From NCBI RefSeq assembly GCF_017357225.1, contig NZ_CP071604.1, forward strand, positions 2,173,001-2,237,000: a stretch of DNA of 64,000 nucleotides. The letters are read 5' to 3'. The notes beneath the pieces were generated by a model that saw only the letters and a program-made list of their open reading frames with translations, was not told where the DNA came from and searched no databases. This DNA comes from Rhizobium binae (GTDB taxonomy: Bacteria > Pseudomonadota > Alphaproteobacteria > Rhizobiales > Rhizobiaceae). Positions 53,322 through 62,040 of the stretch are shown one piece after another; the stretch's first letter is position 1; the number at the start of each line of letters is the position of its first letter. Position numbers and translations under genes: made by a program.

Positions 53322-54396
53322 ACTCGAAAAGCGCCCCGACGTCTCGAAGCTCTATACCTTCGTCTCGCCGCTGCTGGCGCTTGTGCTGACGCTTGCCGTC
53401 GGCGCCATCATGTTCGCCATGCTCGGCAAGGATCCTGTCGAGGCGCTGGACGCCTTTTTCGTCGAGCCGCTGCTCGAAGTCTGGTCGCTGCACGAGCTGG
53501 CGATCAAGGCAGCACCGCTGATCCTGATCGCCGTCGGCCTTGCCGTCTGCTATCGCTCGAACAACTGGAATATTGGCGCCGAAGGTCAGTTCACGATCGG
53601 CGCCATCACCGGCTCCTATCTGCCGATCGTCTTCTACGACTGGCATTCGCCGCTTGTCCTGCCGCTGATGCTGCTGCTCGGAGCGCTCGGCGGCGCGCTT
53701 TTTGCCGCCATTCCGGCGCTGTTGAAAGCCCATTTCAACACCAACGAAATCCTGACGTCGCTGATGCTGGTCTATATCGCCCAGCTCTTCCTCGATTGGC
53801 TGATTCGCGGCGCCTGGCGCGATCCGCAGGGCTTCAACTTTCCGGTCTCGCGTGATTTCGCCCCGGAAGCGGTGCTGCCGGCGATCTGGGAGGAATCCGG
53901 CCGGGCCCATTGGGCCTTCCTCTTCGCCATCATTGCCGCGATCGGCGTCTGGTTCATGCTGCGCTATACGCTGAAAGGCTTCGAGATTGTCGTGCTCGGG
54001 CAGTCGGAGCGGGCAGGGCGCTTTGCCGGCTTCTCCTCGAGGAAGATGATCTGGTTCAGCTTTCTTTTCTCCGGCGCGCTTGCCGGCCTTGCCGGGATCG
54101 CCGAGGTCTCCGGCTCGATCGGCCATCTGCAGCCGGCGATTTCGCCGGGCTACGGCTTCACCGCCATCATTGTCGCCTTCCTGGGGCGGCTCAATCCGCT
54201 CGGCGTCATCGCATCGGGCCTGGTGCTGGCGCTGACCTATCTCGGCGGGGAGGCGGCACAGCTGTCGCTCGGCGTTTCCGACAAGGTCACCCGCGTCTTC
54301 CAGGGCCTGTTGCTCTTCTTTGTGCTCTCCTGCGATACGCTGATCTATTACAAGATCCGCATCGTCTGGTCGCGGGTCAGGGGTGGCGTGGCATGA
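53311..54396 (+). CDS. BMP-type ABC importer permease 1
   Basis: A 361-residue inner-membrane permease of the NupB/YufP type, with about ten helices. Typical segments are CYRSNNWNIGAEGQFTIGAI (near 85-105) and the conserved FNTNEILTSLMLVYIAQL. GGAGG precedes the ATG at 53311. It overlaps the ATPase by 11 bases and the next permease by four. Confidence 0.9.
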   Translation: MRIELEKRPDVSKLYTFVSPLLALVLTLAVGAIMFAMLGKDPVEALDAFFVEPLLEVWSLHELAIKAAPLILIAVGLAVCYRSNNWNIGAEGQFTIGAITGSYLPIVFYDWHSPLVLPLMLLLGALGGALFAAIPALLKAHFNTNEILTSLMLVYIAQLFLDWLIRGAWRDPQGFNFPVSRDFAPEAVLPAIWEESGRAHWAFLFAIIAAIGVWFMLRYTLKGFEIVVLGQSERAGRFAGFSSRKMIWFSFLFSGALAGLAGIAEVSGSIGHLQPAISPGYGFTAIIVAFLGRLNPLGVIASGLVLALTYLGGEAAQLSLGVSDKVTRVFQGLLLFFVLSCDTLIYYKIRIVWSRVRGGVA

Positions 54397-55313
54397 GCAT
54401 CTTCGAAGCGATTCTGTTGACGGTGATTACCGCCTCTACTCCGCTGGTCATCGCCGCCCTCGGCGAACTCGTGACGGAACGCTCCGGCGTTCTGAACCTC
54501 GGTGTCGAAGGCATGATGATCATGGGCGCGGTCGCCGCTTTTGCGGGTGCCCAGGCATCGGGCTCGCCCTATGTCGGGATTGTCTGCGGCATTGCGGCCG
54601 GCGCACTCTTTTCGCTGCTCTTCGCCTTGCTGACGCTGACGCTGGTGGCCAACCAGGTGGCGACGGGACTGGCGCTCACCCTTCTCGGCCTCGGCGCATC
54701 CGGCATGCTCGGCGAGGCCTATGTCAGCGTGCCGGGCATCCGGCTGCAAGAGATCGTGATTCCCATTCTGTCGGATATCCCGCTCGTCGGCCCGGTACTC
54801 TTCAGGCAGGATCTGATCTTCTACCTGTCGATCGCGCTCGTCGTCGGTGTCAGCTGGTTCCTGTTCCGCAGCCGGGCCGGGCTGAAACTCAGGGCAATCG
54901 GCGACAGCCACGCTTCCGCTCATGCACTCGGCATCCATGTCATCCGCACCCGTTACCTGGCGGTGATGTTCGGCGGCGCCTGCGCCGGTCTGGCCGGCGC
55001 CCAGTTGTCGCTCGTCTACACGCCGCAATGGGCGGAGAACATGTCGGCCGGCCGCGGCTGGATTACGCTGGCGCTGGTCGTCTTCGCTTCCTGGCGGCCG
55101 TGGCGGGTCTTTGCCGGCGGTTATCTCTTCGGCGCGGTGACCATATTGCAGCTGCACGCACAGGCCTTCGGTCTCGGCATACCCGCGCAGTTCCTTTCGA
55201 TGCTGCCCTATGCCGCGACTATTGTGGTTCTCATCATCATTTCCCATAATCGGCGCACGACGTTGATCAACACGCCCGCATCGCTTGGAAAAGCCTTCGT
55301 GCCGGAGCGATAG
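54393..55313 (+). CDS. BMP-type ABC importer permease 2
   Basis: A 306-residue inner-membrane permease of the NupC/YufQ type. ITASTPLVIAALGELVTERSGVLNLGVEGMM at its start is the family hallmark, and LSLVYTPQWAENMSAGRGWITLALVVFASW is near 205-235. The ATG overlaps the previous stop codon (ATGA); a longer open frame reaching back to 53910 is a shadow of the upstream gene. Confidence 0.9.
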   Translation: MSIFEAILLTVITASTPLVIAALGELVTERSGVLNLGVEGMMIMGAVAAFAGAQASGSPYVGIVCGIAAGALFSLLFALLTLTLVANQVATGLALTLLGLGASGMLGEAYVSVPGIRLQEIVIPILSDIPLVGPVLFRQDLIFYLSIALVVGVSWFLFRSRAGLKLRAIGDSHASAHALGIHVIRTRYLAVMFGGACAGLAGAQLSLVYTPQWAENMSAGRGWITLALVVFASWRPWRVFAGGYLFGAVTILQLHAQAFGLGIPAQFLSMLPYAATIVVLIIISHNRRTTLINTPASLGKAFVPER

Positions 55314-55365
55314 ACAACGACAAAAGACGGGTTTCCGCAATAACTTCAAACCAACAGGGGTTCCC

Positions 55366-56442
55366 ATGAAGAAGTTCGCATTCGCACTCGCCGCCTCGGC
55401 TGCTGCCGTGATCGGCATTTCCTCCGCCGCTCAGGCCGCGGACAAGACGAAGGTCTGCTTCGTCTATGTCGGTTCGCACACCGATGGCGGTTATTCGCAG
55501 GCCCACGATCTCGGCCGCCAGCAGGTCCAGGCCGAATTCGGCGACAAGATCGAAACGCCTTATCTCGAAAACGTGCCGGAAGGCCCGGACGCCGAGCGCG
55601 CCATCGAGCGTCTGGCCCGATCCGGCTGCAAGCTGATCTTCACCACGTCCTTCGGCTTCATGGATGCGACGGTGAAGGTCGCTGCCAAGTTCCCGAAGGT
55701 CGAGTTCGAGCACGGCACCGGCTACAAGACCGGCCCGAATCTCGCGACATACAACTCGCGCTTCTATGAAGGCCGCTATATCCTCGGCCAGATCGCCGCC
55801 AAGACCTCGAAGAATCACGGCGCCGCCTACATCGCCTCCTTCCCGATTCCCGAAGTGGTCATGGGCATCAACTCCTTCGAGCAGGGCGCCAAGTCGGTCG
55901 ACCCGAGCTTCAAGCTCAAGGTCATCTGGGTCAATACCTGGTTCGACCCCGGCAAGGAGGCCGACGCGGCCAAGGCGATGGTCGACCAGGGCGTCGACGT
56001 GTTGACGCAGCATACCGATACGACAGCGCCGATGCAGGTTGCCGAAGAACGTGGCATCCATGCCTTCGGTCAGGCATCCGACATGATCGCAGCCGGCCCG
56101 AAGGCGCAGCTGACGGCGATCGTCGACACCTGGGGCGCCTACTACTCCAAACGCGTTCACGCGCTCCTCGACGGCACCTGGAAGTCCGAACAGAGCTGGG
56201 ACGGCCTGAAGGACGGCATCCTGAAGATGGCGCCCTACACCAACATGCCTGACGACGTGAAGAAGATGGCCGAGGAAACCGAAGCCAAGATCAAATCCGG
56301 CGAGTTGCATCCCTTCACCGGCCCGATCAACAAGCAGGACGGAACGCCCTGGCTGAAGGCGGGCGAGAAGGCCGATGACGGTACGCTGCTTGGTATGAAC
56401 TTCTACGTCGAAGGCGTCGACGACAAGCTGCCGGCGCAATGA
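55366..56442 (+). CDS. BMP family substrate-binding protein (PnrA-like)
   Basis: A 358-residue periplasmic protein with a signal peptide of about 23 residues (ending AAQAADK). The mature part begins KVCFVYVGSHTDGGYSQAH, a BMP/PnrA-type start; members bind purine nucleosides or related ligands. The ATG at 55366 follows CAGGGG. It closes the operon and is followed by a Rho-independent terminator. The operon is a probable purine or nucleoside importer, but the ligand is not shown by the sequence. The binding protein lies last, not first as is usual. Confidence 0.88.
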   Translation: MKKFAFALAASAAAVIGISSAAQAADKTKVCFVYVGSHTDGGYSQAHDLGRQQVQAEFGDKIETPYLENVPEGPDAERAIERLARSGCKLIFTTSFGFMDATVKVAAKFPKVEFEHGTGYKTGPNLATYNSRFYEGRYILGQIAAKTSKNHGAAYIASFPIPEVVMGINSFEQGAKSVDPSFKLKVIWVNTWFDPGKEADAAKAMVDQGVDVLTQHTDTTAPMQVAEERGIHAFGQASDMIAAGPKAQLTAIVDTWGAYYSKRVHALLDGTWKSEQSWDGLKDGILKMAPYTNMPDDVKKMAEETEAKIKSGELHPFTGPINKQDGTPWLKAGEKADDGTLLGMNFYVEGVDDKLPAQ

Positions 56443-56467
56443 TCGGTTATCGGTTTTGCAGATGCGA

Positions 56468-56494
56468 AGGGCGCTCCTTGGGGCGCCCTTTTTT
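56468..56494 (+). terminator. Rho-independent terminator
   Basis: AGGGCGC and GCGCCCT form a 7-bp stem with an 8-base loop, followed by TTTTTT. It lies 26 bases after the BMP binding-protein gene. Confidence 0.8.
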
Positions 56495-56526
56495 CTTCCC
56501 AAACGTTAAAAAAAGCGATTTACAAA

Positions 56527-56535
56527 AGTAATACT
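56527..56535. promoter_or_regulatory. candidate GntR operator AGTAATACT
   Basis: AGTA-A-TACT is a 9-base dyad in the AT-rich stretch 56510-56545, 51 bases before the ytfQ-like start. It resembles half-sites of FadR-subfamily GntR proteins and may be bound by the regulator at 61181. It may also overlap the promoter. Confidence 0.35.
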
Positions 56536-56585
56536 ATATGATTTTTTGACCCTGCGCCGCGAAGGAGCGGCATTGGGAGGATATC

Positions 56586-57548
56586 ATGAAATTGAAGACT
56601 GCACTTTTGAGTGCCACGATTCTGGCTGCCTGCATGTTCGGTTCGGCTTCGGCTGGCGGCTTGACCGTCGGCTTCTCGCAGATCGGTTCGGAATCGGGCT
56701 GGCGTGCGGCTGAAACCACTGTCACCAAGGAACAGGCCAAGAAGCGCGGCATCGATCTGAAGTTTGCCGATGCGCAGCAGAAGCAGGAAAACCAGATCAA
56801 GGCTTTGCGCTCCTTCATTGCTCAGGGCGTCGATGCCATTCTGATCGCTCCGGTTGTGGAAACCGGCTGGGACGACGTTCTGAAGGAAGCCAAGGAAGCC
56901 AAGATCCCGGTTATCCTTCTCGACCGCACCATCAAGGCTCCCGATGATCTGTACCTGACGGCCGTTACGTCGGACCTCGTTCATGAAGGCAAGGTCGCAG
57001 GCGACTTCCTGGTGAAGACCGTCGGCGATAAGAAGTGCAACGTCGTCGAACTGCAGGGCACGACCGGTTCGTCACCGGCGATCGCCCGCAAGAAGGGCTT
57101 CGAAGAAGCTCTTGCCGGCCACGACAACCTCAAGATCGTTCGCAGCCAGACCGGTGATTTCACCCGCACCAAGGGCAAGGAAGTCATGGAAAGCTTCCTG
57201 AAGGCCGAGAACGGCGGCAAGGATATCTGCGCTCTCTATGCCCATAACGACGACATGGCCGTCGGCGCCATCCAGGCGATCAAGGAAGCCGGCCTGAAGC
57301 CGGGCAAGGATATCCTCGTCGTCTCCATCGACGCCGTGCCTGATATCTTCAAGGCGATGTCCGAGGGCGAGTCCAACGCCACCGTCGAGCTGACGCCGAA
57401 TATGGCCGGCCCCGCCTTCGATGCCCTCGAAGCCTATCTGAAGGACAAGAAGGCTCCGCCGAAGTGGATCCAGACCGAGTCCAAGCTCTACACGCCTGCC
57501 GACGAGCCGATGAAGGTCTACGAAGAGAAGAAGGGTCAGGGCTACTGA
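56586..57548 (+). CDS. ytfQ: sugar ABC binding protein (galactofuranose YtfQ-like)
   Basis: A 320-residue precursor with a signal peptide of about 23 residues (ending ASAGG). The mature part begins LTVGFSQIGSESGWRAAETTVTKEQAKKRG, the hallmark of YtfQ, and contains VVETGWDDVLKEAK and LYAHNDDMAVGAIQAIKEAG. YtfQ binds galactofuranose or related furanoses. GGGAGG before the ATG supports the start. It is the first gene of a ytfQRT-yjfF-like operon ending with a GntR gene. The symbol is by family only. Confidence 0.85.
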   Translation: MKLKTALLSATILAACMFGSASAGGLTVGFSQIGSESGWRAAETTVTKEQAKKRGIDLKFADAQQKQENQIKALRSFIAQGVDAILIAPVVETGWDDVLKEAKEAKIPVILLDRTIKAPDDLYLTAVTSDLVHEGKVAGDFLVKTVGDKKCNVVELQGTTGSSPAIARKKGFEEALAGHDNLKIVRSQTGDFTRTKGKEVMESFLKAENGGKDICALYAHNDDMAVGAIQAIKEAGLKPGKDILVVSIDAVPDIFKAMSEGESNATVELTPNMAGPAFDALEAYLKDKKAPPKWIQTESKLYTPADEPMKVYEEKKGQGY

Positions 57549-57667
57549 TTTGAACCTGGAACCGCACTGGCCCATAATGGGCCGGTGCGGAACTGCCGGT
57601 GCCGGATCGGGCGTCAGCCCGGTCTTGGCGCGGGCGCACGGCGCAATATCAGGACACAGCAGCCCTC

Positions 57668-59191
57668 ATGCTTCACAATAACGAGAATATTCTCGCAGCC
57701 TCGGCCATATCCAAGTTTTTTCCCGGCGCCGTCGCCCTTGATAAGGTTGATTTCACGCTGCGCCGCGGTGAGGTTCATGCGCTTCTCGGCGAGAACGGGG
57801 CCGGAAAATCGACGCTGATCAAGTGCATCACCGGCGCCTATCATCGCGACGGCGGCAGCCTGACGCTCGACGGCCAGGAAGTCAATCCGGCGAATACCCT
57901 CGCTGCCCAGAAGCTGGGTATCGGCACCGTCTATCAGGAGGTCAACCTCCTTACCAATCTGAGTGTCGCCGAAAACCTGTTTCTCGGACGACAGCCGAGG
58001 CGTTTCGGCGTGACCGACGTGCGCGCGATGAACCGCAAGGCGCGCGAACTGCTCGCCGGTTACGGCATCGATATTGACGTCACCGCCGAACTCGGACGTT
58101 TCTCCGTCGCCGTCCAGCAGGTCGTCGCCATCGCCCGTGCCGTTGATCTCTCCGGCAAGGTGCTGATATTGGACGAGCCGACGGCAAGCCTCGACAACCA
58201 GGAAGTCGCACTGCTCTTCCGCATCATCGAGGACCTGAAAAAGCGCGGCCTCGGCATCGTCTTCATTACTCATTTCCTCGAGCAGGTCTATGCGATCAGC
58301 GATCGCATCACCGTCCTGCGCAACGGCAAGCTCGTCGGCACCCGCGACGCCGCCGAACTGCCGCGCCAGGGCCTGATCGCCATGATGCTCGGCCGCGAGC
58401 TCGCCCAGGCCGAAGAGACGGCGGGAGAACGCAGTATTGCGGCCGGCGAGGTCCGGTACCGCTTTTCCGGCTACGGCAAACGCGGCAAGGTCAAGCCCTT
58501 CGATCTCGATGTGCGCGTCGGCGAGGTGGTCGGCGTGGCCGGTCTTCTCGGTTCCGGGCGCACCGAAACCGCCGAATTGCTGTTCGGCGTCGAACATGCC
58601 GACAGCGGCAGCGCGACGATCGATGGCCAACCCGTCACCCTTTCCAGCCCACGCGCGGCAATCGAAAAGGGTTTCGGCTTCTGCCCTGAGGACCGCAAGA
58701 CCGACGGCATCATCGGCGACCTGTCGATCAGGGAAAATATCGCGCTCGCGCTGCAGGCTCGCCGCGGCTGGACGCGGCCGCTGTCGCGCGCCGAGCAGAA
58801 TGCGCTCGCCGACCGCTATATCAAGGCGCTCGACATCCGCACCACCGACCGTGAAAAGCCGATCCGGCTGCTCTCCGGCGGCAACCAGCAGAAGGCCATC
58901 CTCGCTCGCTGGCTGGCAACCAATCCGAAGTTTCTCATCCTCGACGAGCCAACCCGCGGCATCGATGTCGGCGCCCATGCCGAGATCATCCGGCTCATCG
59001 AACAGCTCTGCGCCGAAGGCATGTCATTGATCGTAATTTCCTCGGAACTGGAAGAGCTTGTCGCCTATAGTTCACGTGTCATCGTGCTTCGCGACAGGCA
59101 GCATATCGCCGAACTCACAGGCGAGCGCATCACCGCGGCCGGCATCGTCGATGCCATTGCCGCCGCCGAGCATAAGAAGGAGGATGCATGA
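57668..59191 (+). CDS. ytfR: sugar ABC importer, double ATPase (YtfR-like)
   Basis: A 507-residue CUT2-family ATPase (E. coli YtfR is about 500). Half 1: GENGAGKSTLIKCITG, VLILDEPTASLDNQE, but the signature is degenerate (FSVAVQQ). Half 2: GLLGSGRTETAELLFG and a canonical LSGGNQQKAILARWL with FLILDEPTRGID. One complete set thus remains across the two halves, as is typical for the family. The Met at 57668 is used; an upstream in-frame extension is not conserved in type. It overlaps the permease gene by four bases. Confidence 0.88.
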   Translation: MLHNNENILAASAISKFFPGAVALDKVDFTLRRGEVHALLGENGAGKSTLIKCITGAYHRDGGSLTLDGQEVNPANTLAAQKLGIGTVYQEVNLLTNLSVAENLFLGRQPRRFGVTDVRAMNRKARELLAGYGIDIDVTAELGRFSVAVQQVVAIARAVDLSGKVLILDEPTASLDNQEVALLFRIIEDLKKRGLGIVFITHFLEQVYAISDRITVLRNGKLVGTRDAAELPRQGLIAMMLGRELAQAEETAGERSIAAGEVRYRFSGYGKRGKVKPFDLDVRVGEVVGVAGLLGSGRTETAELLFGVEHADSGSATIDGQPVTLSSPRAAIEKGFGFCPEDRKTDGIIGDLSIRENIALALQARRGWTRPLSRAEQNALADRYIKALDIRTTDREKPIRLLSGGNQQKAILARWLATNPKFLILDEPTRGIDVGAHAEIIRLIEQLCAEGMSLIVISSELEELVAYSSRVIVLRDRQHIAELTGERITAAGIVDAIAAAEHKKEDA

Positions 59192-60192
59192 AGTCCTCTC
59201 GCAATGCGCTGGCCTATCGCCTGGCGCCGCAATTGATCGCGCTCGTTGTCATTCTTCTGTTGAATTTCATAACGTCGCCGCAATTTTTTAATGTCGTTGT
59301 TCAAAATGGTCGTCTCTATGGCAGTCTGATCGACGTGCTCAATCGCGGCGCGCCGGTGGCTTTGTTGGCGATCGGCATGACGCTGGTGATTGCCACCAAG
59401 GGCATCGACCTTTCGGTCGGCGCGGTCATCGCCATTTGCGGCGCCGTCGCAGCGTCGTCAATTGTCTCTGGAAATTCAGTCGCTTATACCATTTTCCTGA
59501 CGTTGGCGATTGGGCTTGCCTGCGGCGTCTGGAACGGTTTCCTGGTGGCTATCCTCAACATCCAGCCGATCATCGCCACGCTGGTGCTGATGGTCGCCGG
59601 CCGCGGCATCGCCCAGCTCATCACCGAGGGCGCCATCCTGACGTTCAACGATGACGGCCTGATCTTCTTCGGCAGCGGCTCCTTGGCGCTCCTGCCGATG
59701 CCGGTCGTCATCTGGATGCTCGTCGGCCTGCTCGTCATCCTGCTCGTTCGCCGCACGGCGCTCGGCATGCTGCTCGAGGCGGTCGGGATCAACCGCCGCG
59801 CCAGCACCCTCTCCGGCATTCAAACACCGGTGTTGCTGATGGCGGTCTATATGCTGAGCGGGCTTTGCGCCTCGATCGCGGGGATTATCGTCGCGGCCGA
59901 CATCAAGGGCGCTGACGCCAACAATGCCGGTCTTTGGCTGGAGCTCGATGCCATCCTCGCCGTCGTCGTCGGCGGCAACTCGCTTCTTGGCGGAAGATTC
60001 AGCATCGTCGGGTCGCTGATCGGCGCAATGATCATCCAGGCGGTCAACACCGGCATCCTGTCCTCCGGATTTCCGCCTGAGTTCAACCTGATCATCAAGG
60101 CGGTCATCATCATCGTGATCCTTGTCATCCAGTCGCCGGCGGTGCAATCGCTCGCCATCTTCGCCAGCCGTCGGCAGGGCGGAAGGGAGTAG
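59188..60192 (+). CDS. ytfT: sugar ABC permease 1 (YtfT-like)
   Basis: A 334-residue inner-membrane permease of the RbsC/YtfT type, about ten helices. GAPVALLAIGMTLVIATKGIDLSVGAVIAI (near 52-82) and AVVVGGNSLLGGRFSIVGSLIGAMIIQ (near 253-279) are typical. ATGA overlap with the ATPase fixes the start. The symbol is by family. Confidence 0.85.
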   Translation: MKSSRNALAYRLAPQLIALVVILLLNFITSPQFFNVVVQNGRLYGSLIDVLNRGAPVALLAIGMTLVIATKGIDLSVGAVIAICGAVAASSIVSGNSVAYTIFLTLAIGLACGVWNGFLVAILNIQPIIATLVLMVAGRGIAQLITEGAILTFNDDGLIFFGSGSLALLPMPVVIWMLVGLLVILLVRRTALGMLLEAVGINRRASTLSGIQTPVLLMAVYMLSGLCASIAGIIVAADIKGADANNAGLWLELDAILAVVVGGNSLLGGRFSIVGSLIGAMIIQAVNTGILSSGFPPEFNLIIKAVIIIVILVIQSPAVQSLAIFASRRQGGRE

Positions 60193-60197
60193 CCGAA

Positions 60198-61166
60198 ATG
60201 AACTCCAAATATCTGCCGCTGCTTGCGACCATCGTCATCTTCGTGCTGGCTTATGCCGGCTGCACGCTGCAATATCCCAACATGCTGTCGACGCGCGTCA
60301 TCGGCAATCTTCTGACGGACAATGCGTTCCTCGGCATTGCCGCAGTCGGCATGACTTTCGTCATCATCTCCGGCGGCATCGATCTGTCGATCGGTTCGAT
60401 CATCGCCTTCACCGGTGTCTTCCTCGCCGTCATTCTGCAGAACACCTCGATCCATCCGCTGCTTGCCTTTGCGCTGGTCCTCGTCATCACCACCGCCTTC
60501 GGCGCCGTCATGGGCGCCATCATCCACTATCTCGAAATGCCGGCCTTCATTGTCACGCTTGCCGGCATGTTCCTGGCGCGCGGTATCGCCTTCGTGCTCT
60601 CGATCGACAGTATTCCGATCAACCACGACTATTATTCGACGCTGACGAGCCTCTATTGGCGCCTGCCCGGAGGCGGACGGCTGACGCTGATCGGCGCCGT
60701 CATGCTTCTGGTCTTTGCCGCCGGCATTTTCATCGCCCACCGCACCCGCTTTGGCACCAACGTCTATGCACTCGGCGGCGGGCCGCAGACCGCGCGGCTG
60801 ATGGGCGTGCCGGTCGGCCGCACGACGATACAGATCTACGCATTGTCGGGTTTTCTCGCCGGTCTATCCGGAATCGTTTTTTCGCTGTACACATCTGCCG
60901 GATATTCTCTGGCTGCGGTGGGCGTCGAACTTGACGCCATCGCTGCAGTGGTCATTGGGGGGACGCTGCTGACCGGAGGAGCGGGCTTCGTGGCGGGAAC
61001 CTTGATCGGGATTCTGATCCAGGGACTCATTCAGACCTACATCACCTTCGACGGTACGCTGTCGAGCTGGTGGACGAAGATTCTGATTGGCCTGCTGCTA
61101 TTTGCATTTATTCTGATGCAGAAGGCGATCCTGTTCCTTTCCAGCCTGAACAAGAGGTATGCCTGA
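60198..61166 (+). CDS. yjfF: sugar ABC permease 2 (YjfF-like)
   Basis: A 322-residue inner-membrane permease paralogous to the preceding one. It has LGIAAVGMTFVIISGGIDLSIGSIIAFTG near 46-75 and AAVVIGGTLLTGGAGFVAGTLIGILIQGLIQTYI near 250-285. It starts five bases after ytfT. Two different permeases are usual for this importer. The symbol is by family. Confidence 0.85.
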   Translation: MNSKYLPLLATIVIFVLAYAGCTLQYPNMLSTRVIGNLLTDNAFLGIAAVGMTFVIISGGIDLSIGSIIAFTGVFLAVILQNTSIHPLLAFALVLVITTAFGAVMGAIIHYLEMPAFIVTLAGMFLARGIAFVLSIDSIPINHDYYSTLTSLYWRLPGGGRLTLIGAVMLLVFAAGIFIAHRTRFGTNVYALGGGPQTARLMGVPVGRTTIQIYALSGFLAGLSGIVFSLYTSAGYSLAAVGVELDAIAAVVIGGTLLTGGAGFVAGTLIGILIQGLIQTYITFDGTLSSWWTKILIGLLLFAFILMQKAILFLSSLNKRYA

Positions 61167-61180
61167 GGGGGGCGGCTCGC

Positions 61181-61957
61181 TTGCGCAACAAATTCATCGA
61201 GGCACGCAAGACAGGGCGCCGAACCCGGACGAGCCATGCACAGGTGGTCGACGAGCTCGGCAAGGCAATTGTCGCCGGCACCTATCCGGTCGGCTCGATC
61301 CTGCCGGGCGATACGGAACTGGCGCAACGCTTCAAGGTGTCGCGCACCGTCCTGCGTGAAACGATGAAGACGCTCGCAGCCAAGGGCATGGTTGTCGCGA
61401 AGGCGCGGGTCGGCACGCGCGTGACCGAGAAAACCCTCTGGAACATGTTCGACAGCGAAATCATCGCCTGGCACTTCGACAACGGCGTGACGGAAGAATT
61501 CCTGCTGCAGCTTTACGATATCCGCCTGGCCGTCGAACCCTTCGCCGCCGGTCTGGTCGCCGAGCGCGCCAGCACCGAGGAAATCGAGACGCTTCGCGAA
61601 CTGGCGCAGGAAATGGCGGCGAGCGGGCATACGGCCGACAGCCTGGCGCTCGCTGACCTGCGCTTTCACCTGGCGATCGCCGAAGCCTCGCACAATCCCT
61701 TCATGCGCACCCTCGGCAGCCTTATCGAAGCTGCCCTGGTCGGCATGTTCCGAATCAGCACGCCGCCCTCCGAAAACGGGTTCGCCAATATCGCCGATAC
61801 CCACATGCGCATCGTCGATGCCATCGTTTCCGGCGACAGCGCCGCGGCGCGGCGTGCGATGGAAGTCGTCATCGTGGACGGCCGCGATCACGTGCACGAG
61901 GCCTTCGCGGCGCACGGCTCGCCTGTTGTCTTGGGGCCGATTTCGCCCGCAATCTAG
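61181..61957 (+). CDS. GntR/FadR family regulator of the ytf-like operon
   Basis: A 258-residue regulator starting with TTG at 61181, preceded by GGGGGG nine bases upstream. The in-frame alternatives upstream lie inside the yjfF gene. Residues about 15-85 form the winged helix (VVDELGKAIVAGTYPVGSILPGDTELAQRFKVSRTVLRETMKTLAAKGMV), and about 105-245 the FCD domain (DLRFHLAIAEASHN; DTHMRIVDAI with metal His). DgoR-type relatives respond to galactonate-like ligands. It is 14 bases after the last transporter gene, so it likely represses its own operon. Confidence 0.85.
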   Translation: MRNKFIEARKTGRRTRTSHAQVVDELGKAIVAGTYPVGSILPGDTELAQRFKVSRTVLRETMKTLAAKGMVVAKARVGTRVTEKTLWNMFDSEIIAWHFDNGVTEEFLLQLYDIRLAVEPFAAGLVAERASTEEIETLRELAQEMAASGHTADSLALADLRFHLAIAEASHNPFMRTLGSLIEAALVGMFRISTPPSENGFANIADTHMRIVDAIVSGDSAAARRAMEVVIVDGRDHVHEAFAAHGSPVVLGPISPAI

Positions 61958-61958
61958 C

Positions 61959-61983
61959 CCTGAAATCGATTTCCGATTTCAGG
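61959..61983 (+). terminator. hairpin between gntR and glmU
   Basis: CCTGAAATCG and CGATTTCAGG form a 10-bp perfect stem with a 5-base loop, starting two bases after the gntR stop codon. There is no T-run, so it may slow but not fully stop transcription into glmU. Confidence 0.5.
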
Positions 61984-62040
61984 AATTATGCAGTATGAGG
62001 CAGAAAAGCCGCCTCATCGCGCGGATTCGCGGAGCAGATC

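Noticed and set aside
53910..55313. Longer version of permease 2 starting inside permease 1
   Set aside because: The family start (MSIFEAILLTV) is at 54393 with an ATGA overlap; the extra residues are a frame-shifted copy of permease 1.
55267..56502. 411-codon open frame antisense to the BMP binding protein
   Set aside because: Shadow of a gene with a signal peptide and family motifs; it also runs over the Rho-independent terminator.
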